The notes under the pieces: generated by a model
The model's database searches: none
Told to the model about the DNA's origin: nothing
What the model saw: the letters and a program-made list of their open reading frames with translations, nothing else
Shown: piece by piece, positions 37,372-44,516 of the stretch
How positions within the stretch are numbered: the first letter of the stretch is position 1
Layout: each line of letters starts with the position of its first letter
NCBI GenBank assembly: GCA_003963075.1
Contig: RXJV01000030.1
Location: 1 to 44,516 of the forward strand
Length of the DNA stretch: 44,516 nucleotides
DNA from: Burkholderiales bacterium
GTDB taxonomy: Bacteria > Pseudomonadota > Gammaproteobacteria > Burkholderiales > Burkholderiaceae_C
Direction of reading: 5' to 3'
Position numbers and translations under genes: made by a program

Positions 37372-37899
37372 CATAGGGGCTTTAGATCGGATGATGCAAT
37401 TTCGGTCTGACGCGAGACCCGACCTGCATCGTTATCCGACACTCATGCGTCACTGCGGTAGACGGCTAAGGACTAGGGCGATCCGCATGGCACCAGAGGC
37501 TGATGCCTGTGAACTGGCGAGGTCAGCGCGCTGACGCAGAACGCATGAGCTTTGCATGGATGCAAACCAGCTCATCCGGCAGACGCATTGACGCTTTACC
37601 TTCCCCCATTTCCTACGAAAGATTTGCCCTGGTTTTCCGGTTGAGCGCGGCACCGTCGATGGACGCGCGACATTTCAAATCGTTGCGCCGGTAACAAGAT
37701 TTTTCGCAGGCGCATTATGGTGGGGCGTATCGGGCATCGCAAGAAGTGTTTGCCCCTTGTGCGACGCTCGGCTTCAGCGCCGAACCCAACGCTCACCATG
37801 TGCCGGCCGGCCCGCGCTCGATCGGGTTCAGGGCAATCGCCGCGCCCACGTGGGCCGTGCGCGCTTGCCAGTTGTCGATCCGACGATGGGAAGAGCGCG
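37372..37899. other. 528-bp gap with strong inverted repeats
   Basis: No gene is recognised. The gap holds a perfect palindrome GTCAGCGCGCTGAC (37522-37535). It also holds a nested inverted repeat with outer arms ATGAGCT (37545-37551) and AGCTCAT (37569-37575) and inner arms TTGCAT (37552-37557) and ATGCAA (37560-37565). These are candidate operators or a structured leader ahead of the ICE gene at 37900. Confidence 0.5.
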
Positions 37900-38658
37900 A
37901 TGACGAAATCGAGTAGCCTTGCCTTTGGTGCTAAGACCTACTACCGCCCGATGGAAGCGGCGATCCGCTGGTGCGGGCTGCTGCGATTCGAGCAACGCAT
38001 TCTGCAAACGCTGAGGCAGCGCGCGATGCCGGAGCCCGGCGAGTTTCCGCGCTGGCCACTGCTGCGCCTATATGCCGACCGCATCTTCGACGCGCTGACG
38101 CATGGCGAGCTGGCCGGCGGCAGGGACGGTATCGTAATGGACGGTCAACGGCCGGCGCTGGATGATCCGCAACTGACCGTGCGCCATGTGGACCTCAAAG
38201 CGTGGATGACCCACTACTACCCCGGCGAGCGGCCGGGGTTTTTGTTTGACGAGATTGAACGCGCGGTGCATCCGTTGGTGAGCGTGGACACGCTCAACAT
38301 CCTGCTGGCCGACCGCGAAGCGGCGAAGGTGCAACTCGCCGAACTCTTGCAGGTGCACGAGGCGCTGCGCGCCGCGCATGAAGCCCTGGCGAAGGAGCAG
38401 GCGGCGCGCGGCGATGCCAACGGCACCTCGCGCGGGCCGGGACTGCGCAGCGAAACGACCTATCTCAACATCATCGGCGGGCTGCTGACGCTGCTGCTGG
38501 GCAAGTCGCCCTCGGGCGCGGCCTATTCGTCGTTCCACAGCCTGGATGCCGTGGTGAGCGCACTGCTTGCACACCACGAGGGCCGGCCGGGCCTGAGCGA
38601 ACGCACCTTGTGGAGCAAGCTCGCGCAGGCGCGCCGCCACCTCGAAGCGTCGCGCTGA
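37900..38658 (+). CDS. conserved ICE protein upstream of alpA
   Basis: This 252-residue soluble protein has an N-terminal part (KTYYRPMEAAIRWCGLLRFE) and a C-terminal domain with the recurring pattern TTYLNIIGGLLTLLLGKSPSG followed by FHSLDAVVSALLAHHEGRPG. That C-terminal domain is found in many proteins of ICEs and islands, often as the only recognisable part; its function is unknown. A GGGAAGAG element precedes ATG 37900. It lies immediately before the alpA promoter region and in the same direction, consistent with a regulatory or accessory role in the ICE. Confidence 0.65.
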   Translation: MTKSSSLAFGAKTYYRPMEAAIRWCGLLRFEQRILQTLRQRAMPEPGEFPRWPLLRLYADRIFDALTHGELAGGRDGIVMDGQRPALDDPQLTVRHVDLKAWMTHYYPGERPGFLFDEIERAVHPLVSVDTLNILLADREAAKVQLAELLQVHEALRAAHEALAKEQAARGDANGTSRGPGLRSETTYLNIIGGLLTLLLGKSPSGAAYSSFHSLDAVVSALLAHHEGRPGLSERTLWSKLAQARRHLEASR

Positions 38659-38678
38659 CCTGCGTCCTCGGGCCCGCT

Positions 38679-38711
38679 CTGCAATTGCAGTCGCGCCTTC
38701 TGCAATTGCAG
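38679..38711. promoter_or_regulatory. two phased CTGCAATTGCAG palindromes before alpA
   Basis: Perfect 12-bp palindromes at 38679-38690 and 38700-38711 are 21 bp apart centre to centre, two helical turns, so both present the same DNA face. They lie about 80-110 bp before the alpA start. A dimeric regulator, for example the upstream LysR protein or AlpA itself, is the likely ligand. Confidence 0.75.
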
Positions 38712-38787
38712 TGATTCCGACGGCGGCCGTCTATTCAATGCGAGGCACTTTCCGAACAGCGCCAGTGAGCGTCAAGGAGTGTCTCTC

Positions 38788-39006
38788 ATGTCTTCGCAGA
38801 CCACAGCAACGGCGGCGCCGGCCGAGCACCGCATCCTGCGCCGCGCCGAAGTCGAGGCCAAGACCGGCTTCAAGCGCGCCCACATCTACAGCCTCATGAA
38901 GGAAGGCAAGTTCCCCAAGGCGCTGCGCCTGGGCGTGCGCGCCGTGGGCTGGGACTCGGTGGAGATCGAGCAGTGGATCGCCGAACGCCTCAACGAGCGC
39001 GCCTGA
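38788..39006 (+). CDS. alpA: AlpA-family regulator of the ICE
   Basis: This 72-residue protein has HRILRRAEVEAKTGFKRAHI then YSLMKEGKFPKALRLGVRAV, the complete AlpA winged-helix signature. In ICEclc-type elements alpA heads the par operon and its promoter is switched on by BisR. ATG 38788 is chosen because AAGGAG lies nine bases upstream; the GTG at 38779 would touch that site. It is followed by parA after 39 bp. Confidence 0.9.
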   Translation: MSSQTTATAAPAEHRILRRAEVEAKTGFKRAHIYSLMKEGKFPKALRLGVRAVGWDSVEIEQWIAERLNERA

Positions 39007-39045
39007 CGCTTCTTCCGGCACATGCCAATCAACCGGGAGAAGCCC

Positions 39046-39912
39046 ATGCAGGTGGTTTCGATCATTTCGACCAAGGTAGGCGTGGGCAAGACCACGACGG
39101 CGGCCAACCTGGGCGGCTTCGCGGCCGACTCCGGGCTGCGCGTGCTGCTGCTGGACCTGGACGTGCAGCCCACGCTGTCGAGCTACTTCACGCTGACCGA
39201 ACGTGCGCCGGCCGGCATCTACGAGATGCTGGCCTACAACGAGCAGCGCGCCGAGCAACTGGTGTCGCACACCGCCATCGCCGGGCTGGACCTGGTGCTG
39301 TCGAACGACGACCGCGGCGAATTGAACACGCTGCTGCTGCATGCGCCGGACGGCAGACTGCGACTGCGTCACCTGGTGCCCACGCTCGCGCCGCGCTACG
39401 ACCTGCTGCTGATCGACACCCAGGGCGCGCGCAGCGTGTTGCTCGAAATGGCGGTACTGGCCTCGGATCTGGCACTGTCGCCGGTGACGCCGGAAATCCT
39501 CGCGGCACGCGAGCTGCGCCGCGGCACCTTGCAGCTCATCGAGGACATCGCGCCGTACCGGCACCTCGGCATTGAGCCACCGCCGCTGCATCTGCTCATC
39601 AACCGCGTGCATTCGGTGTCATCCAACGCGCGGCTGATCCAGCAGGCGCTGCGGCAGGTGTTCCAGGGACAGTCCGGCGTGCGTGTGCTCGACACCGACG
39701 TGCCGGCTATCGAGGCCTATCCGCGCGCTGCCACGCAGGGCCTGCCGGTGCATCGGGTGGAGTACCGCCAGCCGGCGGGCCGCTCCGCCCCCGCGGCGCT
39801 GGACACCATGCGCGCGCTGGCCGGCGAGCTGTTTCCGGCGTGGCATGAGCGCTTCGCGCTCGTCACCGGCCGAGGCAGCACAGGAGGCGTCGGCCGTGGC
39901 CAGCGAGCATGA
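39046..39912 (+). CDS. parA: ParA/Soj-type partition ATPase of the ICE
   Basis: This 288-residue protein belongs to the deviant Walker A family that positions DNA with ParB. The P-loop reads STKVGVGKTTTAANLGG: the signature lysine is present, but the usual KGG is KVG. YDLLLIDTQGARSVLLEMAV is the Walker A' / B region. In ICEclc, parA together with shi is linked to arrested division of transfer-competent cells. ATG 39046 with GGGAGAAG upstream is preferred over 39022. The end overlaps the next gene by 17 bp. Confidence 0.9.
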   Translation: MQVVSIISTKVGVGKTTTAANLGGFAADSGLRVLLLDLDVQPTLSSYFTLTERAPAGIYEMLAYNEQRAEQLVSHTAIAGLDLVLSNDDRGELNTLLLHAPDGRLRLRHLVPTLAPRYDLLLIDTQGARSVLLEMAVLASDLALSPVTPEILAARELRRGTLQLIEDIAPYRHLGIEPPPLHLLINRVHSVSSNARLIQQALRQVFQGQSGVRVLDTDVPAIEAYPRAATQGLPVHRVEYRQPAGRSAPAALDTMRALAGELFPAWHERFALVTGRGSTGGVGRGQRA

Positions 39913-40153
39913 ACTGGCCCGCGGCCACAAGCGGCTGCGAGTGCTGATCGAGTTTGCCCTGAGCGAAGGATGGAAGGTGGTGCGCACCCGTGGCGGGCAC
40001 CTGTTGTTCACGAAGCCGGGCTGCGCGCCGATCTACACCAGCTCGATGGCGAGCGACCACCGCGCCGAGCGCAATGCCCGTGCGCAGCTTCGCCGCGCCG
40101 ACCGCCAGGCGCAGGCTGCCGAGGCATCGCCGCAGGAGAACGGCCATGGCTGA
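39896..40153 (+). CDS. Shi-position small protein with HicA-like fold
   Basis: In this 85-residue protein the central segment LRVLIEFALSEGWKVVRTRG then HLLFTKPGCAPIYT follows the pattern of the HicA/YcfA double-stranded-RNA-binding-like fold, including the Gly-Gly-His stretch. No HicB-type antitoxin is adjacent, so a classical toxin-antitoxin pair is not supported. By position (between parA and parB) it corresponds to shi of ICEclc. GTG 39896 is chosen: AGGAGG lies eight bases upstream. It overlaps parA by 17 bp and parB by 8 bp. Confidence 0.65.
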   Translation: MASEHELARGHKRLRVLIEFALSEGWKVVRTRGGHLLFTKPGCAPIYTSSMASDHRAERNARAQLRRADRQAQAAEASPQENGHG

Positions 40154-41825
40154 CATGACGCCGGACGACATGGCCGCCAAGCTGCTGGCCTCGGGCTTCG
40201 AGCGCAGCGGCCCTTCTGCCGCGGCCCTGACCGACCCCATCGCCGACACGCCGATGGTCGTAACGCTGGACCAGTTACGCTCCTATGACCATGACCCGCG
40301 CGTGACGCGCAACCCAGCCTACGAGGACATCAAGGCGTCGATCCGCGAGCGCGGGCTGGACGCGCCGCCTGCCATCACGCGCCGGCCCGGCGAGCCGCAC
40401 TACATCATCCGCAACGGCGGCAACACGCGCCTGGCTATCCTGCGCGAGCTGTGGAGCGAGACGAAGGACGAACGCTTCTTCCGCATCTCCTGCCTGTTCC
40501 GCCCTTGGCCGCAGCGCGGCGAGGTGGTGATGCTCACCGGCCACCTGGCCGAGAACGAGCTGCGCGGGGGCTTGAGTTTCATCGAGCGGGCCTTGGGCGT
40601 GGAGAAGGCACGCGAGTTCTACGAGCAGGAGATGGGGCGGGACAGCGGCCAGCCACTGTCGCAGAGCGAGCTGGCGCGGCGGCTCACGGCCGATGGCTTC
40701 CCGCTGCCGCAGTCGCACATCAGCCGCATGCAGGACGCGGTGCACTACCTGCTGCCGGCGATCCCGAACCTGTTGTACGGCGGGCTGGGGCGGCACCAGG
40801 TCGAGCGGCTCGCGGTGCTGCGCAAGGCCTGCGAGCGCACCTGGGAGCGGCGTGCGCTGGGCCGCAGCCTGTCGATGGACTTCGCCGCGCTGTTCCAGGA
40901 CGTGCTCGCGCAGTTCGACACGCAGCCGGACGACTTCTCACCCCAGCGCGTGCAGGACGAGCTGGTAGGCCAGATGGCCGAGCTGCTGGAAGCGGACTAC
41001 GACACGCTGGCCCTGGAGATCGACGACACGGAGAGCCGGCAACGTGCGCTGACCAGCGATCCGGCGCCGCCAGCGGCAGCACGACCTGCGGCGCCGACCG
41101 CACCTGCCCCCGAGCTGCGGCAACCTTCATCGGCTTCGTCGCCGGCTGGTCCTTCAGTGCAGTCGTCGGAGCCTCGTGCGTCCGTGCCGGCAGGTACTGG
41201 CAAGGCAGCACTGGCCGTTGGCGCCGAAGGCACGCAGCAGAACGAGCAGCACGACGAGCGCCTGCAGGGCCACATCGTGTCGCCGGCGCCGACCACCGAA
41301 CGCCTGCAATCCATCCAGCGCATGGTCGCCGACCAGATGGGCGACAAGCTGCCCGACTTCGAGGCTGACGCGTTGCGCGCGATTCCCGTCCAGGCGGGCG
41401 GGCTCTACCCCATCTCGGACGTCTGGTACATCGAGCCGGGCCTGGACGTACCGGATCGGCTGCGCGTGCACATCGCGCAGTTCGCGCGCGAGATCGCCGA
41501 GGAAGCCAGCGTGGCCGAACAGGTCGAGCCTAGCGACGCCGGCATCGGCTTCGCCTGCGTGACGCCGCCAGCTGCGCGCGCGATGCCGCCGTTTGCGCGG
41601 GCGGTGCTGACGCTGCTGCAGGCGCTGTGCGCCGCACGTGCCGCAGCCGGACTCGATCGCGCCCGGCTCGCCGATGATCTGGCGCCCTTGCTGTATGGCG
41701 GCGGCGCCTACCCTCGCCTGAGCGATGCCGGGCTGGTCAAACTGTTCCGGCTGCTGCGCCTGGCGCGTCGGCTTCTGGATCTGGAAGCCGGCGCGGGCGC
41801 CAGCGCTTCCGGCCACGGCGCCTGA
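40146..41825 (+). CDS. parB: ICE ParB-family protein (BisD-like)
   Basis: This 559-residue protein has a ParB/Srx-type domain near residues 38-120 (DQLRSYDHDPRVTRNPAYED, then ITRRPGEPHYIIRNGGNTRL), a helix-turn-helix region (SQSELARRLTADGFPLPQSH), a Pro/Ala-rich linker around 305-365 and a C-terminal domain. This large architecture is specific to PFGI-1/ICEclc-type elements. In ICEclc a ParB-domain protein, BisD, acts with BisC as the transfer-competence activator; equivalence here is inferred. Overlaps the preceding gene by 8 bp. Confidence 0.85.
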   Translation: MADMTPDDMAAKLLASGFERSGPSAAALTDPIADTPMVVTLDQLRSYDHDPRVTRNPAYEDIKASIRERGLDAPPAITRRPGEPHYIIRNGGNTRLAILRELWSETKDERFFRISCLFRPWPQRGEVVMLTGHLAENELRGGLSFIERALGVEKAREFYEQEMGRDSGQPLSQSELARRLTADGFPLPQSHISRMQDAVHYLLPAIPNLLYGGLGRHQVERLAVLRKACERTWERRALGRSLSMDFAALFQDVLAQFDTQPDDFSPQRVQDELVGQMAELLEADYDTLALEIDDTESRQRALTSDPAPPAAARPAAPTAPAPELRQPSSASSPAGPSVQSSEPRASVPAGTGKAALAVGAEGTQQNEQHDERLQGHIVSPAPTTERLQSIQRMVADQMGDKLPDFEADALRAIPVQAGGLYPISDVWYIEPGLDVPDRLRVHIAQFAREIAEEASVAEQVEPSDAGIGFACVTPPAARAMPPFARAVLTLLQALCAARAAAGLDRARLADDLAPLLYGGGAYPRLSDAGLVKLFRLLRLARRLLDLEAGAGASASGHGA

Positions 41826-41838
41826 GCGGAGATCGGCC

Positions 41839-42399
41839 ATGTCGGCACCGCACCCGCTCAACCAGGCCGTAATCGCGCAGGCGCTGCACGACCTGCGCAA
41901 CGGGCAACTACGACGCTGCAAAGCGATGGGCTTCGGCGAGGAAGAACTCGATGCGCTGAAGCATCCCGAACTCGTGAGCATGCTGGTCAACGCCACTGTC
42001 TCGTGGTGCTCGGTGTCGGTCAATCGCGAAGTGCTCAAGCGATTGCTGAGCCAGGTGCATGATGTGGAGCGCGAGATCGCGACGGTCGACCGCATGCTGC
42101 GCCTGGGAGCCAGCACGGAGATGGTCAGCCGCTTCTACGGCCTGACGCATCAGGAGGTGGCCCTGCGCCGCGACATCCTCGGCCTGCCCAAGCGCAAGGG
42201 GCGCCATCCGGTGCTGGACGAGGCGCAGGACACGGCGCTATGGAAGCAGTGGAAGGCTGGCGTCACGGAGCGCGGCATCGCGCTGGACGACGAGATGGCG
42301 ATGCTGGCGCTGACCATGGACCTGGCCGAGACCCTGAGCCTGCCGATGTCGGTGATCTGGTCGGCGATACGCAACTGGATCGACCAGGGGCTGGTATAG
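41839..42399 (+). CDS. DUF2857 protein (BisC/FlhC-like ICE activator candidate)
   Basis: This 186-residue protein starts MSAPHPLNQAVIAQALHDLR and contains LLRLGASTEMVSRFYG-type text (MLRLGASTEMVSRFYGLTHQ) diagnostic of DUF2857, a family with remote resemblance to FlhC-type activators. In ICEclc the protein after the ParB-like gene is the activator component BisC, which switches on ICE core genes in a minority of cells. It begins 13 bp after parB and ends 3 bp before the replication gene, so it is in the same operon. Confidence 0.8.
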   Translation: MSAPHPLNQAVIAQALHDLRNGQLRRCKAMGFGEEELDALKHPELVSMLVNATVSWCSVSVNREVLKRLLSQVHDVEREIATVDRMLRLGASTEMVSRFYGLTHQEVALRRDILGLPKRKGRHPVLDEAQDTALWKQWKAGVTERGIALDDEMAMLALTMDLAETLSLPMSVIWSAIRNWIDQGLV

Positions 42400-42402
42400 G
42401 CC

Positions 42403-43629
42403 ATGGCGACCGGCGGCGCACCCCGGCGCGATGGCCCTGTGGCGCTGTCGGCGCTGTTCGACGATGCGCTGCGGGAACTGGTGCCACCCGCACCGCCGGC
42501 TGCACGCGGCAACGCCCCTACGTCGCCGGCCGCGCCGGTCAGCGACGGCTTTCTCTACAGCGGCAACCGGCATGAGAGCGTGCCGCGCGCGCTGTTCCTC
42601 GACCGGCGCCTGACGCCACTGGAGCGCAATGCCTGGCAGGTGTTCCGCCTGCAGCTCCAGAGCGACGGTGTGACGGCGTTCCCGACCTACGACCAGCTCC
42701 GGCCCTATCTCGCGTCGATGCCTTGTGCGGCGCAGGCCTCGCACGAGACCGTGGCTCGCGCCCTGACGCTGCTGCGGCTGACGCGCTGGCTGAGCCTGGT
42801 GCGACGACGCCGCGACCCGAAGACCGGGCGCATCCTGGGAAATCTCTACGTGCTGCACGACGAACCGCTGACGCCCTTCGAGGCGATGCAGCTCGACCCC
42901 GACTACCTCGGCCTGGTCAGCCAAGCGCTGACCCATGCCGCGAAGGCGGTGCAGATCGTCGGCGCGAACACCCTGCGCGAGATCGCCGAAGACCCGATGC
43001 TCAATGGCCGCACGCTGCCCACGCGCTTGCAGGTGCTGGCACAGCGCATGGCACGCAACGAATGGGCCGATGCGAGTTGTCCACAAGAGCCTGTGGATCA
43101 CGATTCCGAAGAAGGCCAGGGCGGCCTACTTCGGAATCTCGATGGCCCGTCTTCGGATTCCGAAGCAGGGCCGAAGCCCGCGCCAGACGGCTCACTTCGG
43201 AATCCGAAGGAGGACCGTACTGTACGTATGGATCGTATAAATCAAGTACGTACAGTACCGCGCGCGAAAGCGCTGCAGCACTTGCGCCTGCCCGAGCGTC
43301 TGCTGCGATTGAAGGACGAGCAGCAGAGCGGCGCGCTCGTGGCTTTGCAGCAGGTGGACGAGCCCCTTCGGCAGGCGGTGCTGGACGAATGGGATGCGCG
43401 TTGCCGCAACAGCGCGGTGCGCAACCCGGCCGGCTATCTGTTCGGCATCATCCAGAAGGCGATCCGCGGGGAGTTCAAGGCCTGGGCAGGTGACAACGGC
43501 GCAGCGCCACAAGTCGCTCGAACACCTGCGCCGGCACACGCCACACCTGCTGCCGAGTCCCGTCCCGCCGATCCCGAGGTGGCGCGCGCCTACCTGGCAC
43601 AGATTCGATCCAACCTCCGCCGCCCTTGA
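42403..43629 (+). CDS. STY4528-family island replication protein
   Basis: This is a 408-residue protein. The N-terminal half carries a winged-helix-like region (NAWQVFRLQLQSDGVTAFPT, then TVARALTLLRLTRWLSLVRR) typical of STY4528-type pathogenicity-island replication proteins. Residues about 225-285 form a low-complexity linker. The C-terminus has LFGIIQKAIRGEFKAWAG, which recurs in plasmid replication factors. Many ICEs replicate after excision, and this is the likely initiator or primosome factor. The DNA of the linker contains an origin-like repeat cluster (43077-43258), so protein and cis-site may be encoded by the same bases. Confidence 0.8.
   Translation: MATGGAPRRDGPVALSALFDDALRELVPPAPPAARGNAPTSPAAPVSDGFLYSGNRHESVPRALFLDRRLTPLERNAWQVFRLQLQSDGVTAFPTYDQLRPYLASMPCAAQASHETVARALTLLRLTRWLSLVRRRRDPKTGRILGNLYVLHDEPLTPFEAMQLDPDYLGLVSQALTHAAKAVQIVGANTLREIAEDPMLNGRTLPTRLQVLAQRMARNEWADASCPQEPVDHDSEEGQGGLLRNLDGPSSDSEAGPKPAPDGSLRNPKEDRTVRMDRINQVRTVPRAKALQHLRLPERLLRLKDEQQSGALVALQQVDEPLRQAVLDEWDARCRNSAVRNPAGYLFGIIQKAIRGEFKAWAGDNGAAPQVARTPAPAHATPAAESRPADPEVARAYLAQIRSNLRRP
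43077..43258. other. origin-like cluster inside the replication gene
   Basis: Two DnaA-box-like sites in opposite orientation (TTGTCCACA 43077-43085; TGTGGATCA 43092-43100) are followed by four repeats of one palindromic core. These are GATTCCGAAG (43102-43111), CTTCGGAATC (43129-43138), CTTCGGATTCCGAAG (43151-43165) and CTTCGGAATCCGAAG (43195-43209). Then comes a perfect 12-bp inverted repeat (43217-43228, 43247-43258) around an AT-rich 18-nt loop. This resembles a replication origin; function is inferred. Confidence 0.55.
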
Positions 43630-43638
43630 CCGTCTGGG

Positions 43639-43655
43639 CTATCCCCAGGGGATAG
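43639..43655. repeat. CTATCCCC-A-GGGGATAG palindrome after the replication gene
   Basis: Perfect 8-bp arms around one base lie 10 bp after the stop of the replication gene. No T-run follows, so it is not a classical terminator. It may be a protein site at the junction with the leftward gene that follows. Confidence 0.6.
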
Positions 43656-43688
43656 TTGGGACAGCCCCTCTTCCGCAAGTCCGTCCCG

Positions 43689-44516
43689 TCAATCTGCTTC
43701 CACCTCTCCCGAGGATTCACCCCAATAGGCGTAGTTGAACAGTGCATCCAATTCCGTGAAGTCGGCCAGGCCCAGCGCCTGTCGCACCTCCTCGGCATGC
43801 TGGCAATACCTTGCGTAGTCGTCGGGACCGACGTTTTGCTTGTTTGGATGTAGGGGATATGCCCTGATCCCGGCCAATGCCAGCCCCGACACCGCGTTTT
43901 GGTTCATCACCGCGAACCGCTTGTTGTCAAGTGCGTGCAGCACCTCGGTCAGTAGGTTGATGCCTGCTCGCGGGATGTGCTCGAAGTGCGCATGAAGAAC
44001 TGCGAAGGCGTCTCCAGGTGGGAGAGTGCCTTGGCCCACGATGTCTCTTACCGCTGCGACGAACTGACCTGGATGCTCCGCGATTCGGTTCTTGCCGCGA
44101 TGCAAGCCACCCGAATGCAGCAGGCCGATCAACGTTTCAAATCGGGCCAGGAACCCTTGACTCGTATTCCCACGCGCGACGGCCCATTCCTCCAACATCC
44201 GCCTTGCCTGGCGAAGGTTGCCCTTTCGTAGGGCTTTCTGTTCCGTGAAGCCATGTTCTGAATCGTCGCTTTTCATCAACTCCAGAATGCCGGCCAACGT
44301 CGTGAAGTTCGGGCCAATCGCGCTGCTTGCCTTCTGCGCACGCTTCTTGGCCACCTTTCGGAAGATGTCGTGGATGACGTACTCCCGTTCATAGGCGTCA
44401 ATGCGGTCCCTGGTCGCCGGGACGATGATTTCGTCATCGATCAGAGCGTCGAAATGCTGAGTGACCGAGGCCATCAGCGTGTCGCTCGTGCCCTCGACCA
44501 AGGCTGATGCCTCATA
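43689..44516 (-). CDS. hypothetical protein, partial at right edge (possible defence-related)
   Basis: The frame is open from the window edge (reading YEASALVEGTSDTLMASVTQ) to a stop at 43689-43691, about 275 residues; the true start lies outside. No domain is firmly recognised. The segment HIPRAGINLLTEVLHALDNK followed by RFAVMNQNAVSGLALAG resembles a pattern I associate with McrB-like and other restriction or abortive-infection proteins. Its leftward orientation against the rightward ICE operon, and its lower G+C, suggest inserted cargo. Function unknown. Confidence 0.6.
   Translation of the reverse strand, partial: YEASALVEGTSDTLMASVTQHFDALIDDEIIVPATRDRIDAYEREYVIHDIFRKVAKKRAQKASSAIGPNFTTLAGILELMKSDDSEHGFTEQKALRKGNLRQARRMLEEWAVARGNTSQGFLARFETLIGLLHSGGLHRGKNRIAEHPGQFVAAVRDIVGQGTLPPGDAFAVLHAHFEHIPRAGINLLTEVLHALDNKRFAVMNQNAVSGLALAGIRAYPLHPNKQNVGPDDYARYCQHAEEVRQALGLADFTELDALFNYAYWGESSGEVEAD

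Noticed and set aside
39896-40153. HicAB toxin-antitoxin pair
   Set aside because: No HicB-like gene is adjacent; the neighbours are parA and parB.
43639-43655. rho-independent terminator after the replication gene
   Set aside because: The palindrome is perfect, but no T-run follows on either strand.

Overview
The window comes from a GC-rich betaproteobacterium, most likely a Burkholderiales of the Rubrivivax/Leptothrix type. The evidence is a dciA-secA pair, an HrcA/CIRCE-type rpoH promoter and two PEP-CTERM proteins. A chromosomal stretch of about 9.4 kb (roughly 7064-16432) lies between two unrelated integrative elements, each with its own P4-type tyrosine integrase and each joined to a tRNA gene.

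Left element (1 to about 7063, continuing off the left edge). A 50-nt 3' fragment of a tRNA-Thr marks its right end. Leftwards follow the integrase, a hypothetical cargo gene, and a tightly overlapping leftward operon: AlpA-like regulator, small HTH protein, small Cys-rich protein, CHC2 zinc-finger primase-like protein, RepA-like AAA ATPase, TubC_N-like protein and a small hypothetical protein. An AT-richer gene of unknown function lies beyond. No conjugation genes are visible, so this part looks like a replicating satellite or mobilizable island.

Chromosome (7064-16432). It holds dciA (DUF721), secA, two tandem PEP-CTERM secreted proteins (the second with thioester-domain signatures), rpoH, cheW, a large FtsX/YbbP-type ABC permease, and tRNA-Gly(CCC). 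The rpoH promoter overlaps a near-perfect CIRCE operator.

Right element (about 16433 to beyond 44516). This is an ICEclc/PAGI-2-like integrative and conjugative element inserted at the tRNA-Gly 3' end. After its 641-aa integrase come three cargo blocks. (i) A methionine module: queH, a MetR-like LysR regulator, an MsuE-like flavin reductase, mesX (DUF1852), mesD (folate-independent methionine synthase) and full-length metE. A 37-nt conserved block precedes both transcription units. (ii) A glyA remnant split by an IS110/IS1111-type insertion sequence, then an unknown protein and an HD-domain protein. (iii) A complete leftward valine/isobutyrate catabolic operon (mmsA, acyl-CoA dehydrogenase, enoyl-CoA hydratase, 3-hydroxyisobutyryl-CoA hydrolase, mmsB) with a divergent ScfR/RamB-type regulator.

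From 36.4 kb the ICE control module begins: a BisR-like LysR regulator, a conserved ICE protein, alpA behind two phased palindromes, parA, a Shi/HicA-like small gene, a ParB/BisD-like protein, a DUF2857/BisC-like protein and a STY4528-type replication protein. The coding sequence of the last holds an origin-like cluster: DnaA-box-like sites, four TTCGGAATCCGAA-type repeats and a 12-bp inverted repeat. A leftward gene of unknown, possibly defence-related, function runs off the right edge.
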